DNA of 6,417 nt from Candidatus Bathyarchaeota archaeon (GTDB taxonomy: Archaea; Thermoproteota; Bathyarchaeia; Bathyarchaeales; B26-1): assembly GCA_018396795.1 (NCBI GenBank), contig JAGTRH010000075.1:383-6799 (forward strand), written 5' to 3'. The translations under genes were made by a program, and so were the position numbers. Under the pieces are notes generated by a model. The model was not told where the DNA came from. It was given only the letters and a program-made list of their open reading frames with translations, and searched no databases. Below are positions 1 to 6,417 of the stretch, piece after piece (the stretch's first letter is position 1; every line of letters starts with the position of its first letter).

Positions 1-16
1 ATCATGTTAAATTAAC

Positions 17-25
17 TTTTTAAAT
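17..25 (+). promoter_or_regulatory. Possible TATA box for the cation exchanger gene
   Basis: The sequence TTTTTAAAT lies in an AT-rich stretch ahead of the ATG at 48. The usual archaeal spacing of about 25 bases from box to transcription start would put the start almost on the ATG, giving a leaderless or near-leaderless mRNA. However, a GGAAGTGG stretch at 33-40, 7 bases before the ATG, looks like a weak Shine-Dalgarno. That would need a start further upstream or transcription from a gene left of the window. The sequence does not decide between these. Confidence 0.35.
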
Positions 26-47
26 CAACCTTGGAAGTGGTAAAGTA

Positions 48-1040
48 ATGTTCGAAGCGGTCTTTGAGAGTTTAGGGATATTTGGCAATGCTATAATTCT
101 TTTAGTTGCGATGCTTGTCCTTGATAAGTCGAGTGATTTAACAATTGATAGTTCAGTTAAAGTAGCTGAAATAACCGGCTTGGGAAAAACGACAATTGGT
201 TTTTTGTTAATTGCTTTTTCAACATCTCTACCAGAGCTTTCGGTTTCGATTTTTTCTGCAATAGACCCTGAGACTGTTGGTGTTGCAATAGGTAATGTTT
301 TGGGCTCGAATATCGTGAATATCTGTCTAATTTTGGGTATATGTTTTTTGATGTTAACTTTGAGGGATCGTAACCAATCCTACTATTTTGGCGGTGCGAC
401 AGCAGAGGAAGTTAGGAATTTATATTTTGGGCTTTTCATAGCATCGCTTGTTCCTCTGGCATTAATTTACATTGGATATGCAAGCAGCGCCATAGGTGCA
501 ATTTTGATAACAATTTTTGTATTTCATAATATTCAAATGATTAAATCTCGAGGAGATGGAGAAGCATATCATTTAGACGAGAAAGATAAAGTTATTAGAC
601 ATGTTTTATTCGCGCTTCTTGGCGTTGCCGGAGTTGTTGGTAGCGCATACTTTATTGTTGAATCAGCCACCTATATCGCGTTAGATATGGGTGTTCCTAA
701 AGTTGTGATAGGTGCAACAATCATAGCTTTTGGTACAAGCTTACCTGAACTAGTAACTAGCATAGATGCTACAAAAAAAGGACATATAGAATTGGCATTG
801 GGAAATGTGGTTGGAAGCGGATTTGTAAATATAACACTGATTTTGGGTGTAGCGTTGATAGGTGGACCGTTTCGAGTTAATATGGGCTCATACTCAAATT
901 TGGTTATGTTTTCGATAATGGCTAATCTTCTTCTCTGGTACTTCCTTTCAGGCGGAAGAGTAAGTTGGAGGGAAGGTTTAATTCTGCTCTTCATGTATGC
1001 CTTGTTCATTACTACTAGCTTCGGTACATATCAATCTTAA
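48..1040 (+). CDS. CaCA-superfamily Na+/Ca2+ (or cation/proton) exchanger
   Basis: An integral membrane antiporter, 330 residues, close to the length of archaeal NCX proteins (about 300-330). It has the two inverted alpha repeats that define the family. Repeat 1 has FSTSLPEL (58-65, E63) followed by GNVLGSNIVN (82-91). Repeat 2 has FGTSLPEL (228-235, E234) followed by GNVVGSGFVN (252-261). E63 and E234 are the expected ion-coordinating glutamates. About ten hydrophobic segments can be seen (near 10-26, 48-72, 78-104, 126-143, 146-165, 183-207, 217-240, 250-275, 284-301 and 309-326), with a charged loop at 166-184 between the halves. By family knowledge it would exchange Na+ or H+ for Ca2+ across the cytoplasmic membrane. 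The substrate cannot be fixed from sequence, particularly because repeat 2 carries G258 and N261 at likely ion-site positions. The ATG at 48 has a weak GGAAGTGG ribosome site. No operon partner is visible, and the next gene has its own promoter. Confidence 0.9.
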   Translation: MFEAVFESLGIFGNAIILLVAMLVLDKSSDLTIDSSVKVAEITGLGKTTIGFLLIAFSTSLPELSVSIFSAIDPETVGVAIGNVLGSNIVNICLILGICFLMLTLRDRNQSYYFGGATAEEVRNLYFGLFIASLVPLALIYIGYASSAIGAILITIFVFHNIQMIKSRGDGEAYHLDEKDKVIRHVLFALLGVAGVVGSAYFIVESATYIALDMGVPKVVIGATIIAFGTSLPELVTSIDATKKGHIELALGNVVGSGFVNITLILGVALIGGPFRVNMGSYSNLVMFSIMANLLLWYFLSGGRVSWREGLILLFMYALFITTSFGTYQS

Positions 1041-1079
1041 TTTTAATGAAACTCACTAACAAAAAGGTTATAGGCAAGG

Positions 1080-1085
1080 TTTTTT
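1080..1085 (+). terminator. Oligo-T tract, probable archaeal terminator after the exchanger gene
   Basis: A run of six T residues lies about 40 bases past the exchanger stop codon and upstream of the EF-2 TATA box. Archaeal RNA polymerase commonly terminates at such T-tracts without a strong hairpin. No convincing stem precedes it: the AAAAAGG and GGTTTTTT segments flanking it do not pair at their G residues. Confidence 0.4.
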
Positions 1086-1112
1086 ACATTTATGTAGCCT
1101 CATCTTAGAGTG

Positions 1113-1122
1113 AATATAAATA
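1113..1122 (+). promoter_or_regulatory. TATA box for EF-2
   Basis: AATATAAATA is a good match to the archaeal TATA element. The usual spacing places the transcription start near 1143-1146. This gives a leader of about 45 bases containing the Shine-Dalgarno-like GGAAGGT (1177-1183), which ends 6 bases before the ATG at 1190. The position is inferred from spacing only. Confidence 0.55.
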
Positions 1123-1189
1123 TGCAGGAAGACGTGAAAGACAATTCAATTGAAATTTGCATGTTAAGTGTAGTAGGGAAGGTTTAGTT

Positions 1190-3409
1190 ATGGGACGCTA
1201 TAAACAGGTTGAGGATATAGTTAAATTAATGAATGACCCTAAGCACATTAGGAACACTAGCATAATTGCACACGTGGATCATGGTAAGACAACGCTTTCA
1301 GATAGCCTGCTCGCCGCAGCTGGCATAATAAGCATGGAGGTTGCAGGGCAAAGGCTATTTTTAGACTCATGGGAGCTTGAACAGAAAAGGCAGATGACCG
1401 TCTTCCCGTCGAACATAAGCCTCTGCCACACGTATAAAGGAAAAGAGTACCTTATCAACCTAATTGATACACCTGGGCATATAGACTTTAGTGGCGCGGT
1501 AACAAGAAGTTTAAGGGCTGTAGACGGCGCTTTGGTTGTCGTCGATGCCGTTGAGGGGCCAATGACCCAAACAGAGACTGTTCTCATGCAAGCGCTCCAT
1601 GAAAGAGTTAAACCTCTTCTCTTCATTAATAAGGTTGACAGGTTGATTAAAGAGTTAAGATTAACGCCAGAAGCCATACAAAATAGATTTGCCAAGATAA
1701 TTCTCAGAATAAACAATTTGATAGAAAAGTATGCCCCAGAAGAGCATAAAAAAGATTGGCAGGTTAAGGTTGAGAATAACACTGTTGCCTTCGGTTCAGC
1801 CCTCCATAAATGGGGTTTCACTTTATCATACATGAGAGCTAAAGGGGTAACATTCAAGGACGTGATAGACGCCTATACTGGCGAACCGGAGGAAGTCGCT
1901 AAGAAGGTTGACGCCCTAAGTAAAGTTGTTCCATTATATGAACCTATACTCGATATGTTCTGTGAGCATCTACCCAATCCATTAGAAGCGCAGCCATATC
2001 GTCAAACACAGATATGGCCAGGCGACCCAAAGAGTCCAGTTGGCTTAAGTATGGCTAAGGTTGATCCCAATGGGCCTCTTTTAATGTGTATTACCTCAAT
2101 TGAGGTTGATCCGCACAGCGGGGTTGTTGCCATTGGACGAGTATTCAGTGGAACAGTTGAGAGGGGAAAGGTTGTCCAGCTGGTTACTAGTCGACAGAGG
2201 GGAACAATACAGCAAGTCTATATGAGTATGGCTGCTGATAGAGTTATTGTTGAGAGAGTTCCAGCCGGCAATATAGCGGCTCTCTCAGGTCTACCACCCT
2301 TACAAGTCGGCGAGACAATAGCTGATGATGGAGTGGATACACCGCCATTTGAGAGCTTAAAATATGTCTCTGATCCAGTTGTGACGGTTGCTGTTGAACC
2401 AGCAGACGTTAGGGATCTTCCACTTTTTGATAAAGTTATACGTAAACTCACACTTGAGGATCCAAATTTACGCTTCACAATAAACAAGGAGACAGGAGAA
2501 TATCTTTTGAGTGGAATGGGTGAGCTACATCTTGAGGTTACTGCCTATCGTATGCACGAGGCTGGATTAAAGGTTAATATGAGCAAACCGATTGTGATAT
2601 ACCGAGAAACAATAAACCGCAATTATAAGGGCGCGCCCGTTATGGGGAAGAGCCCAAACAAACATAATAAGCTTTGGGTTACGATAGAAAGGCTGCCGGA
2701 GGAGGTTGTTGAAGCCATAAGAACCGGCAGAATCTCAGAGATGCAAAAGCGAGACGAAAGACAAAGATTACTGATGCATGAATTCGGCTGGTCAGCTGAC
2801 GATGCTCGAAACGTGATAGCTATTGAGGGAACTAACATTCTTGTAAATAGAATCAAGGGTAGACAGTATGTTGAGGAGATTATAGAGCATGTGAAATCTG
2901 GCTTCAGGGATGCTGTTAACTCATGTCCATTAACTAAGGAGCCTGCTTATGGGCTTAAAGTTAACTTGGAGGATATTTTGATACATGAGGATCCGGTTCA
3001 CAGGGGCCCAGCGCAAATAATGCCGATGACGTGGCGTCCAATATGGGGTTGCTTCCTCCTGTGTGAACCGAAGCTTCTAGAGCCTATACTTAGCTTCGAA
3101 TGTAAAGTTCCAACCGACTTTGTAAGTCAAGTAATAGCGATTGTTCAAAAGAGACGCGGTAAACTCCTGGATATGACAAGCGAAGAAGATATGATGATAG
3201 TTAAAGCAGAGATACCGGTCGCGGAATCGTTTGGACTTGCCGAGGAGCTTAGATCCTCAACGCAAGGGAGGGCCTTTTGGGCTACACAGTTCAGTAGATG
3301 GGCGCCTGTGCCAGACTCTATGCAAATGGATGTTATAAGACAAGTGCGAGAGAGGAAGGGCCTAAGCCCAGCGCTGCCGAAAGCAGAGGAATTCTACGAC
3401 GTAGAATAA
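1190..3409 (+). CDS. fusA: Translation elongation factor 2 (aEF-2), GTP-dependent ribosomal translocase
   Basis: The cytosolic GTPase that moves tRNA-mRNA through the ribosome. I read 739 residues from the ATG at 1190, which has a Shine-Dalgarno (GGAAGGT, 1177-1183) and gives the typical N-terminus MGRYKQVE. An in-frame TTG at 1157 would add 11 atypical residues. G domain: P-loop AHVDHGKT (27-34), switch I around RQMT (67-70), DTPGH (93-97), NKVD (147-150), GSA (202-204). Domain II spans about 290-385. Domain III (about 393-465) contains SGMGELHLEV. Domain IV (about 467-635) carries the SPNKHNK loop (488-494) and the diphthamide-site HRGPAQ with H604. Domain V ends with SRWAPVPDS. Length, order and C-terminus agree with crenarchaeal EF-2, so the gene looks intact and functional. 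Oddities: switch I reads RQMTVFPSN, and residues 613-617 after HRGPAQIMP read MTWRP where relatives usually have a PA-V/L/M-R-R/N pattern. It appears to be transcribed alone. Confidence 0.97.
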   Translation: MGRYKQVEDIVKLMNDPKHIRNTSIIAHVDHGKTTLSDSLLAAAGIISMEVAGQRLFLDSWELEQKRQMTVFPSNISLCHTYKGKEYLINLIDTPGHIDFSGAVTRSLRAVDGALVVVDAVEGPMTQTETVLMQALHERVKPLLFINKVDRLIKELRLTPEAIQNRFAKIILRINNLIEKYAPEEHKKDWQVKVENNTVAFGSALHKWGFTLSYMRAKGVTFKDVIDAYTGEPEEVAKKVDALSKVVPLYEPILDMFCEHLPNPLEAQPYRQTQIWPGDPKSPVGLSMAKVDPNGPLLMCITSIEVDPHSGVVAIGRVFSGTVERGKVVQLVTSRQRGTIQQVYMSMAADRVIVERVPAGNIAALSGLPPLQVGETIADDGVDTPPFESLKYVSDPVVTVAVEPADVRDLPLFDKVIRKLTLEDPNLRFTINKETGEYLLSGMGELHLEVTAYRMHEAGLKVNMSKPIVIYRETINRNYKGAPVMGKSPNKHNKLWVTIERLPEEVVEAIRTGRISEMQKRDERQRLLMHEFGWSADDARNVIAIEGTNILVNRIKGRQYVEEIIEHVKSGFRDAVNSCPLTKEPAYGLKVNLEDILIHEDPVHRGPAQIMPMTWRPIWGCFLLCEPKLLEPILSFECKVPTDFVSQVIAIVQKRRGKLLDMTSEEDMMIVKAEIPVAESFGLAEELRSSTQGRAFWATQFSRWAPVPDSMQMDVIRQVRERKGLSPALPKAEEFYDVE

Positions 3410-3476
3410 GATAAAAACAAAACATTCTTTGATATATACGGGAGCTTTGCTTTCTCAAAATTTTTAAACATTTATT

Positions 3477-3490
3477 TCGCTTTTTCCTTT
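3477..3490 (+). terminator. T-rich probable terminator of the EF-2 transcript
   Basis: A pyrimidine-rich stretch with TTTTT and TTT runs (3481-3490) follows the EF-2 stop by about 70 bases and precedes the uS19 TATA box. An earlier T5 run at 3461-3465, just after a weak 6-bp stem with two G-T pairs (3440-3454), could also contribute. Both fit archaeal T-tract termination. Neither is decisive. Confidence 0.35.
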
Positions 3491-3498
3491 AGAGCAAT

Positions 3499-3507
3499 AT
3501 TTAAAAG
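3499..3507 (+). promoter_or_regulatory. TATA box for the uS19 gene
   Basis: The ATTTAAAAG element lies 39 bases before the uS19 ATG. A start about 25 bases downstream would leave a leader of roughly 20 bases. That is just enough to carry the Shine-Dalgarno GGTGGTC at 3537-3543 (6 of 7 matches to the archaeal GGTGATC core). A second AT-rich candidate (TTTTTAAAC, 3461-3469) lies further upstream. A promoter here supports uS19 being its own transcription unit. Confidence 0.5.
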
Positions 3508-3545
3508 GCACATCTTCTCACAATACTAATGAATTTGGTGGTCAT

Positions 3546-3944
3546 ATGCCTAGGGAATTTAGGTATAGGGGTTACACGCTTGAGGAATTAATGGATATGT
3601 CCATGGATGAGTTTATACAGTTACTTAGTGCACGCGCTCGAAGAAGTTTGAGACGCGGCTTATCCTATGAACAGAGAAGGCTGTTAGAAAAGATTCGCGT
3701 GGTGAAAGAAAATGGTGGAAATGGTACGCAGATAAAGACCCACGCCAGGGACATGATAATACTGCCTGAAATGGTTGGCGTAACAATACATGTTCATAAC
3801 GGCAAGGAATTCATTCCAGTAGAGATAAAACCTGAGATGATAGGACGCTACTTGGGAGAATTTGCAATAACAAATAAGCCTGTCAGGCATGGAACGCCTG
3901 GAATAGGCGCAAGTAGAAGTAGCATGTATGTGCCACTTAAGTAA
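3546..3944 (+). CDS. rpsS: 30S ribosomal protein uS19 (archaeal S19p / eukaryotic S15 type)
   Basis: A protein of the small-subunit head, near the A site and the bridges to the large subunit. The 132-residue length and long basic N-terminal region (about 1-55, with RARRSLRRG around 30-38) mark the archaeal/eukaryotic form, since bacterial S19 is about 90 residues. The conserved core is clear: [15 protein letters not shown] (64-78), [14 protein letters not shown] (81-94), and [11 protein letters not shown] (100-110) leading to a basic KPVRHG and glycine-rich tail. The ATG at 3546 has a good Shine-Dalgarno at 3537-3543. In most archaea I know, this gene lies between the L2 and L22 genes in the S10-type cluster. 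Here it stands between EF-2 and argS, with no other ribosomal protein gene in the window. The sequence itself looks normal and full-length. It stops 7 bases before the end of the convergent argS. Confidence 0.97.
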   Translation: MPREFRYRGYTLEELMDMSMDEFIQLLSARARRSLRRGLSYEQRRLLEKIRVVKENGGNGTQIKTHARDMIILPEMVGVTIHVHNGKEFIPVEIKPEMIGRYLGEFAITNKPVRHGTPGIGASRSSMYVPLK

Positions 3945-3954
3945 AACCTTTTTA
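3943..3954. terminator. Short convergent terminator region between rpsS and argS
   Basis: Only 7 bases separate the stop codon of rpsS (3942-3944, plus) from that of argS (3952-3954, minus). The segment AAAACCTTTTTA offers T5 on the plus strand (3949-3953) and T4 on the minus strand. It may therefore act as a minimal T-tract for both genes, or each transcript may run into the other's 3' end. There is no room for a hairpin between the stops. Confidence 0.35.
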
Positions 3955-5919
3955 CATTCTCTGAGGGGCTTCTATACCTATAAGATTCAAAGCGTTTCTT
4001 AGGGTTATCCTCACCGCATCAACAAGAAGTAGTCTTGCGTCGCTTAGCTCCTGTGTTTCTGCCTTTACCACTGGTAGAGCAGCATAAAATGTATTAAATT
4101 TATCCGCTAATGTGTTTATAAAGTCTGCTATAATGTTAGGTTTAAGGTTATCTGCTGCATCGACAAAAATCTCCGGGAAGCGCGATACCATCAGCACTAT
4201 TTCATGCTCGATGGGTTCTTTAAGCAAAGAAAAATCAGCATCCTCGATATGTCTTGAGGCTTTTTTCAGAATGCTGCAAGCTCTTGCATGCGTGTATTGT
4301 ATGTAAGGCCCACTGTTCCTCTCGAAGTTTATGACTCTATCCCATGTGAAAATAACCGGCTTTGATGGATCAGTTTCCACAAGTGCATACTTTACTGCAC
4401 CTATGCCAACTTGCTCCGAGATTCTTCGCTTTTCCTCCTCACCCAGTTCTGTTGAGCGTTTCCTTACTTCTTCATACGCCCTTGAGGTAGCCTCCTCTAT
4501 AACTTCATCCAAAGTTATGTAACGTCCCCTTCTACCGGAGATCCTTTGTCCAGGGAAGTTTACGAGATTGTAGGCGAAATGTACAAGTCTTTTAGCTTCG
4601 TTCATATATCCTAGAGCGTATAAAGCTAATTTCAGTTGTAGCTGCGCCAGCTTCTGCTCCATACCTATGACGTTTATGACTCTATCAGCCATCTTGAACT
4701 TCCAGATGCTATAGGCTATATCCCTTGTGGTGTATAATGTTGTGCCATCCGACCTACCTAAAGTTAATGATGGAATCTCATAGTTTTCCTTAAGTCCTAA
4801 CAATTCCTTAAGACCTAAATCTTTTGCGACTCCTTCAGCGTCAAACTCTAGAACTTCACCTTTATGGAATACGTATGGTGTTCTTTTTAGAGCATTTAGG
4901 CATCTCTCTACATCGCCATTCCATATAAAATTACTTTCCCAATCCCATGAGTCGAAGGATATATTCGCTTTCTCCAGAGTTTGTTTAAACCCATCTAAGC
5001 ATATGGATGATACCTCGCGAATTAGCATCCTCGCCTCTTCCCGACCCTTCTCGTAGCTTTTCATTAGCTCGTTGATTTCTGACTCCGGGTTTTCAATTCT
5101 CTCGAAAGTCTCTAGGAGATTGTTAAATATGTCTGGAAATTTTTCTTGGAGCTCTACAGCTGTGGCAACCCAATCGTCTAAATTCATTCTAATCTTTTGC
5201 TCTTCATCATGGCTTAATTCATTTTTCCACTTCTCTAAAAGGTTCTTTAGTCTCCTAATTTCAAGAAGGCAGTTTGTGATGGCATATATAGCGCCTATAA
5301 AGTGATCTGGTTTACCGAGAGGCTTAGGTTTCCCTAGTAACTTATATCCATATGCCACTATTGCTGATTGACGTCCAACATCATCAATATAATAATGTCT
5401 TGAAACGATATGACCCCTAGCCCTCAATATTCGTGCTATCGAATCTCCTAAGAACGAGTTTCTGGCGGATCCGACGTGAATTGGATGAACAGGATTAACG
5501 CTTGTATGCTCAACAATTATTCTCTCCGGTTTACTGGTTTTAACATAACCATACTCAAAGTCTAGCGCCCTGGCAGATTTTATTGCTAAAGAAGAGAGCT
5601 CTGCGAAATCTGCGTGGAAGTTTACATACCCCTGTCCAGCTGACTCAATAGACTCAACTAGCGGAAAATGGTCCATTTCTGTTTTAGCGTTAGTTTCGAT
5701 CTGCTTAGCTAGTTCCAAAGGTGTTTTTGGCAGATATTTTGATATCTCAAAGCATATTAGTGATGTTAGCTCACCGAACTGCGGGTTTGGCGGAATATCA
5801 AGTACCATTTTGTAAGTAGTCAGCTCTGGAGAAATTTTTTCCAGAGATCTTACTAGTAGATTTCTGCATTGTCTCCTAAACTCTGTGAATGGGGTCTCTG
5901 AGATGGTGTTTTTCCCCAA
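3952..5919 (-). CDS. argS: Arginyl-tRNA synthetase (class I)
   Basis: Charges tRNA-Arg with arginine using ATP in the cytosol. The 655-residue protein has the expected order. An N-terminal Arg-tRNA synthetase domain (about 10-105) is followed by the catalytic core opening with VEHTSVNPVHPIHVGSARN (136-154), where HVG is the HIGH-type signature. Next come YIDDVGRQ (177-184), a charged helical insert (about 215-300) as in other archaeal ArgRS, and SDGTTLYTTRDIAY (390-403). The KMSKS-type loop reads RISGRRG (459-465), a degenerate form common in ArgRS. A DALR anticodon-binding domain (about 535-655) begins near NSGPYIQYTHARA and ends with the typical EAPQRM. The start is TTG at 5919-5917, supported by GGCGGTG (plus positions 5928-5934; 6 of 7 matches to GGAGGTG) 8 bases upstream. 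The next methionine (M38) would remove part of the N-terminal domain. It is convergent with rpsS and divergent from the UbiA gene. Confidence 0.97.
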   Translation of the reverse strand: MGKNTISETPFTEFRRQCRNLLVRSLEKISPELTTYKMVLDIPPNPQFGELTSLICFEISKYLPKTPLELAKQIETNAKTEMDHFPLVESIESAGQGYVNFHADFAELSSLAIKSARALDFEYGYVKTSKPERIIVEHTSVNPVHPIHVGSARNSFLGDSIARILRARGHIVSRHYYIDDVGRQSAIVAYGYKLLGKPKPLGKPDHFIGAIYAITNCLLEIRRLKNLLEKWKNELSHDEEQKIRMNLDDWVATAVELQEKFPDIFNNLLETFERIENPESEINELMKSYEKGREEARMLIREVSSICLDGFKQTLEKANISFDSWDWESNFIWNGDVERCLNALKRTPYVFHKGEVLEFDAEGVAKDLGLKELLGLKENYEIPSLTLGRSDGTTLYTTRDIAYSIWKFKMADRVINVIGMEQKLAQLQLKLALYALGYMNEAKRLVHFAYNLVNFPGQRISGRRGRYITLDEVIEEATSRAYEEVRKRSTELGEEEKRRISEQVGIGAVKYALVETDPSKPVIFTWDRVINFERNSGPYIQYTHARACSILKKASRHIEDADFSLLKEPIEHEIVLMVSRFPEIFVDAADNLKPNIIADFINTLADKFNTFYAALPVVKAETQELSDARLLLVDAVRITLRNALNLIGIEAPQRM

Positions 5920-5957
5920 ATTTCCTGCACCGCCATTAGATAGAAATTGAATGCTGT

Positions 5958-5968
5958 CTTATAAAAAG
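5958..5968 (-). promoter_or_regulatory. TATA box for argS
   Basis: Read on the minus strand this is CTTTTTATAAG. A transcription start about 25 bases downstream falls near 5937, leaving a leader of about 18 bases that contains the GGCGGTG ribosome site before the TTG start. The geometry of box, leader and ribosome site is internally consistent. Confidence 0.5.
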
Positions 5969-5984
5969 CCTATTATCCCATTAA

Positions 5985-5992
5985 TTTATAAG
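5985..5992 (+). promoter_or_regulatory. TATA box for the UbiA prenyltransferase gene
   Basis: TTTATAAG on the plus strand predicts a transcription start near 6014, about 10 bases before the ATG at 6024. I see no Shine-Dalgarno in that short leader, so translation may be near-leaderless. The box lies less than 20 bases from the opposite-facing argS TATA box, so the 104-base gap (5920-6023) is a compact divergent promoter. Confidence 0.45.
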
Positions 5993-6023
5993 ATAATTCC
6001 TTTATTCTCTATTTGTTTCGGAT

Positions 6024-6417
6024 ATGGGAAAAGCTATTGGCTTAATTAGAATCATACGTCCGATAAACTCTTTAATGATGGGTTTCGCAGTCATAGTGGG
6101 TGCCTTCTTAGCAGCGCAAGGGCTTATTTCAGAAAATGATGTCGCCAACCTTGTTCTAGGTTCCATAACAGCTATAACGTTGACGGGTGCTTCTATGGCA
6201 ATAAATGACTACTATGATAGGGATATAGATGCAGTAAACGAGCCGAACCGACCTATTCCGAGCGGGTTAATAAAGCCTTGGGAGAGCATAGTAGTAGCCG
6301 CCGCCCTAACGATGATTGGGTTAACATCGGCTACTTTGACAAACCTATTATGTCTCCTCATAGCTTCATTCTCGTGGATAGTATCGGTGACGTATTCAAC
6401 CTTTGGGAAACGCACTG
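6024..6417 (+). CDS. UbiA-family prenyltransferase, probably digeranylgeranylglyceryl phosphate synthase (3' end outside window)
   Basis: The first 131 residues of a polytopic membrane enzyme; the frame stays open to the window edge. After a short basic N-terminus (IRIIRPINS, 8-16) come a hydrophobic helix (17-33) and a second one (about 42-60). These lead into NDYYDRDID (61-69), the aspartate-rich NDxxDxxxD motif that binds Mg2+ and the prenyl diphosphate. NEPNRPIPSG (72-81) follows, another strong UbiA signature, then more membrane helices (about 88-106 and 107-124). In archaea, the UbiA member with this start and motif is usually DGGGP synthase, which attaches the second geranylgeranyl chain to GGGP in membrane ether-lipid synthesis. 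Other UbiA members (for quinone, heme O or chlorophyll-type substrates) share the motif and cannot be excluded without the second half. A full protein would be about 270-290 residues. The ATG at 6024 is the natural start, but it has no clear ribosome site. Confidence 0.9.
   Translation, partial: MGKAIGLIRIIRPINSLMMGFAVIVGAFLAAQGLISENDVANLVLGSITAITLTGASMAINDYYDRDIDAVNEPNRPIPSGLIKPWESIVVAAALTMIGLTSATLTNLLCLLIASFSWIVSVTYSTFGKRT

Noticed and set aside
1122..1187. 21-codon upstream ORF ending 2 bases before the EF-2 ATG, resembling a leader peptide
   Set aside because: Its ATG overlaps the best TATA box (1113-1122), so the predicted transcript would begin inside it. It has no ribosome site and looks like a chance ORF.
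1157..1189. TTG start for EF-2 giving 11 extra N-terminal residues
   Set aside because: The ATG at 1190 has a Shine-Dalgarno (1177-1183) at good spacing and gives the family-typical MGRYK start. The extra residues (HVKCSREGLV) match no EF-2 N-terminus I know.
1279..1857. Long minus-strand open frame (192 codons) inside EF-2
   Set aside because: It is antisense to the conserved GTPase domain, has no recognisable domain, and is explained by the codon constraints of EF-2. The shorter minus-strand frames within the exchanger, EF-2 and uS19 are rejected for the same reason.
3440..3454. Small stem-loop GGGAGC-TTT-GCTTTC after EF-2
   Set aside because: The stem has only 6 pairs, two of them G-T, and the following T-run is separated from it. 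This is too weak to call as an RNA element or intrinsic terminator on its own.
4112..5305. Several plus-strand frames of 63-77 codons within argS
   Set aside because: They are opposite a fully conserved ArgRS coding frame, rich in low-complexity Ser/Phe typical of antisense shadows, and lack promoter or ribosome signals.
6212..6415. Minus-strand frame at the right edge
   Set aside because: It is antisense to the UbiA gene, whose NDYYDRDID and NRPIPSG motifs prove the plus-strand frame.
1..6417. Search for CRISPR arrays, tRNA or rRNA genes, insertion sequences, long direct or inverted repeats, toxin-antitoxin or defence genes
   Set aside because: None was seen by eye. The window is almost fully occupied by five housekeeping genes with short AT-rich gaps, and nothing supports a new system here.

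Overview
The window comes from an archaeal chromosome. Elongation factor 2 is of the archaeal/eukaryotic type (diphthamide-site HRGPAQ motif, SPNKHNK loop, archaeal C-terminus). Ribosomal protein uS19 has the long archaeal/eukaryotic N-terminus. TATA-like boxes sit about 25-50 bases before start codons, and a UbiA-family membrane prenyltransferase resembles the one used for archaeal ether lipids. EF-2 reads closest to crenarchaeal/TACK sequences I remember, so a TACK archaeon (a Bathyarchaeia-like lineage is possible) is my best guess, not a demonstrated placement. The DNA is AT-rich, most strongly between genes.

Layout, left to right: (1) 48-1040 (+), a ten-helix CaCA-superfamily cation exchanger. 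(2) 1190-3409 (+), EF-2, with its own TATA box and Shine-Dalgarno. (3) 3546-3944 (+), uS19, alone between EF-2 and argS and outside the usual S10-type ribosomal cluster. (4) 3952-5919 (-), arginyl-tRNA synthetase, convergent with uS19 with only 7 bases between the stop codons. (5) 6024-6417 (+), the first 131 residues of a UbiA prenyltransferase, probably digeranylgeranylglyceryl phosphate synthase, cut by the window edge and divergent from argS.

EF-2, uS19 and ArgRS all serve protein synthesis (translocation, small-subunit head, Arg-tRNA supply). Separate promoter signals and opposing strands suggest mostly single-gene transcription units rather than one operon. The flanking exchanger and prenyltransferase are housekeeping membrane proteins with no evident link to translation. 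All spaces between genes are under 150 bases and are accounted for by promoter, leader and T-rich terminator signals.

I found no mobile element, CRISPR array, RNA gene, defence island or clearly new system. The points most worth a second look are the detached uS19 gene and unusual residues in two functionally critical parts of EF-2 (switch I and the segment next to the diphthamide histidine).
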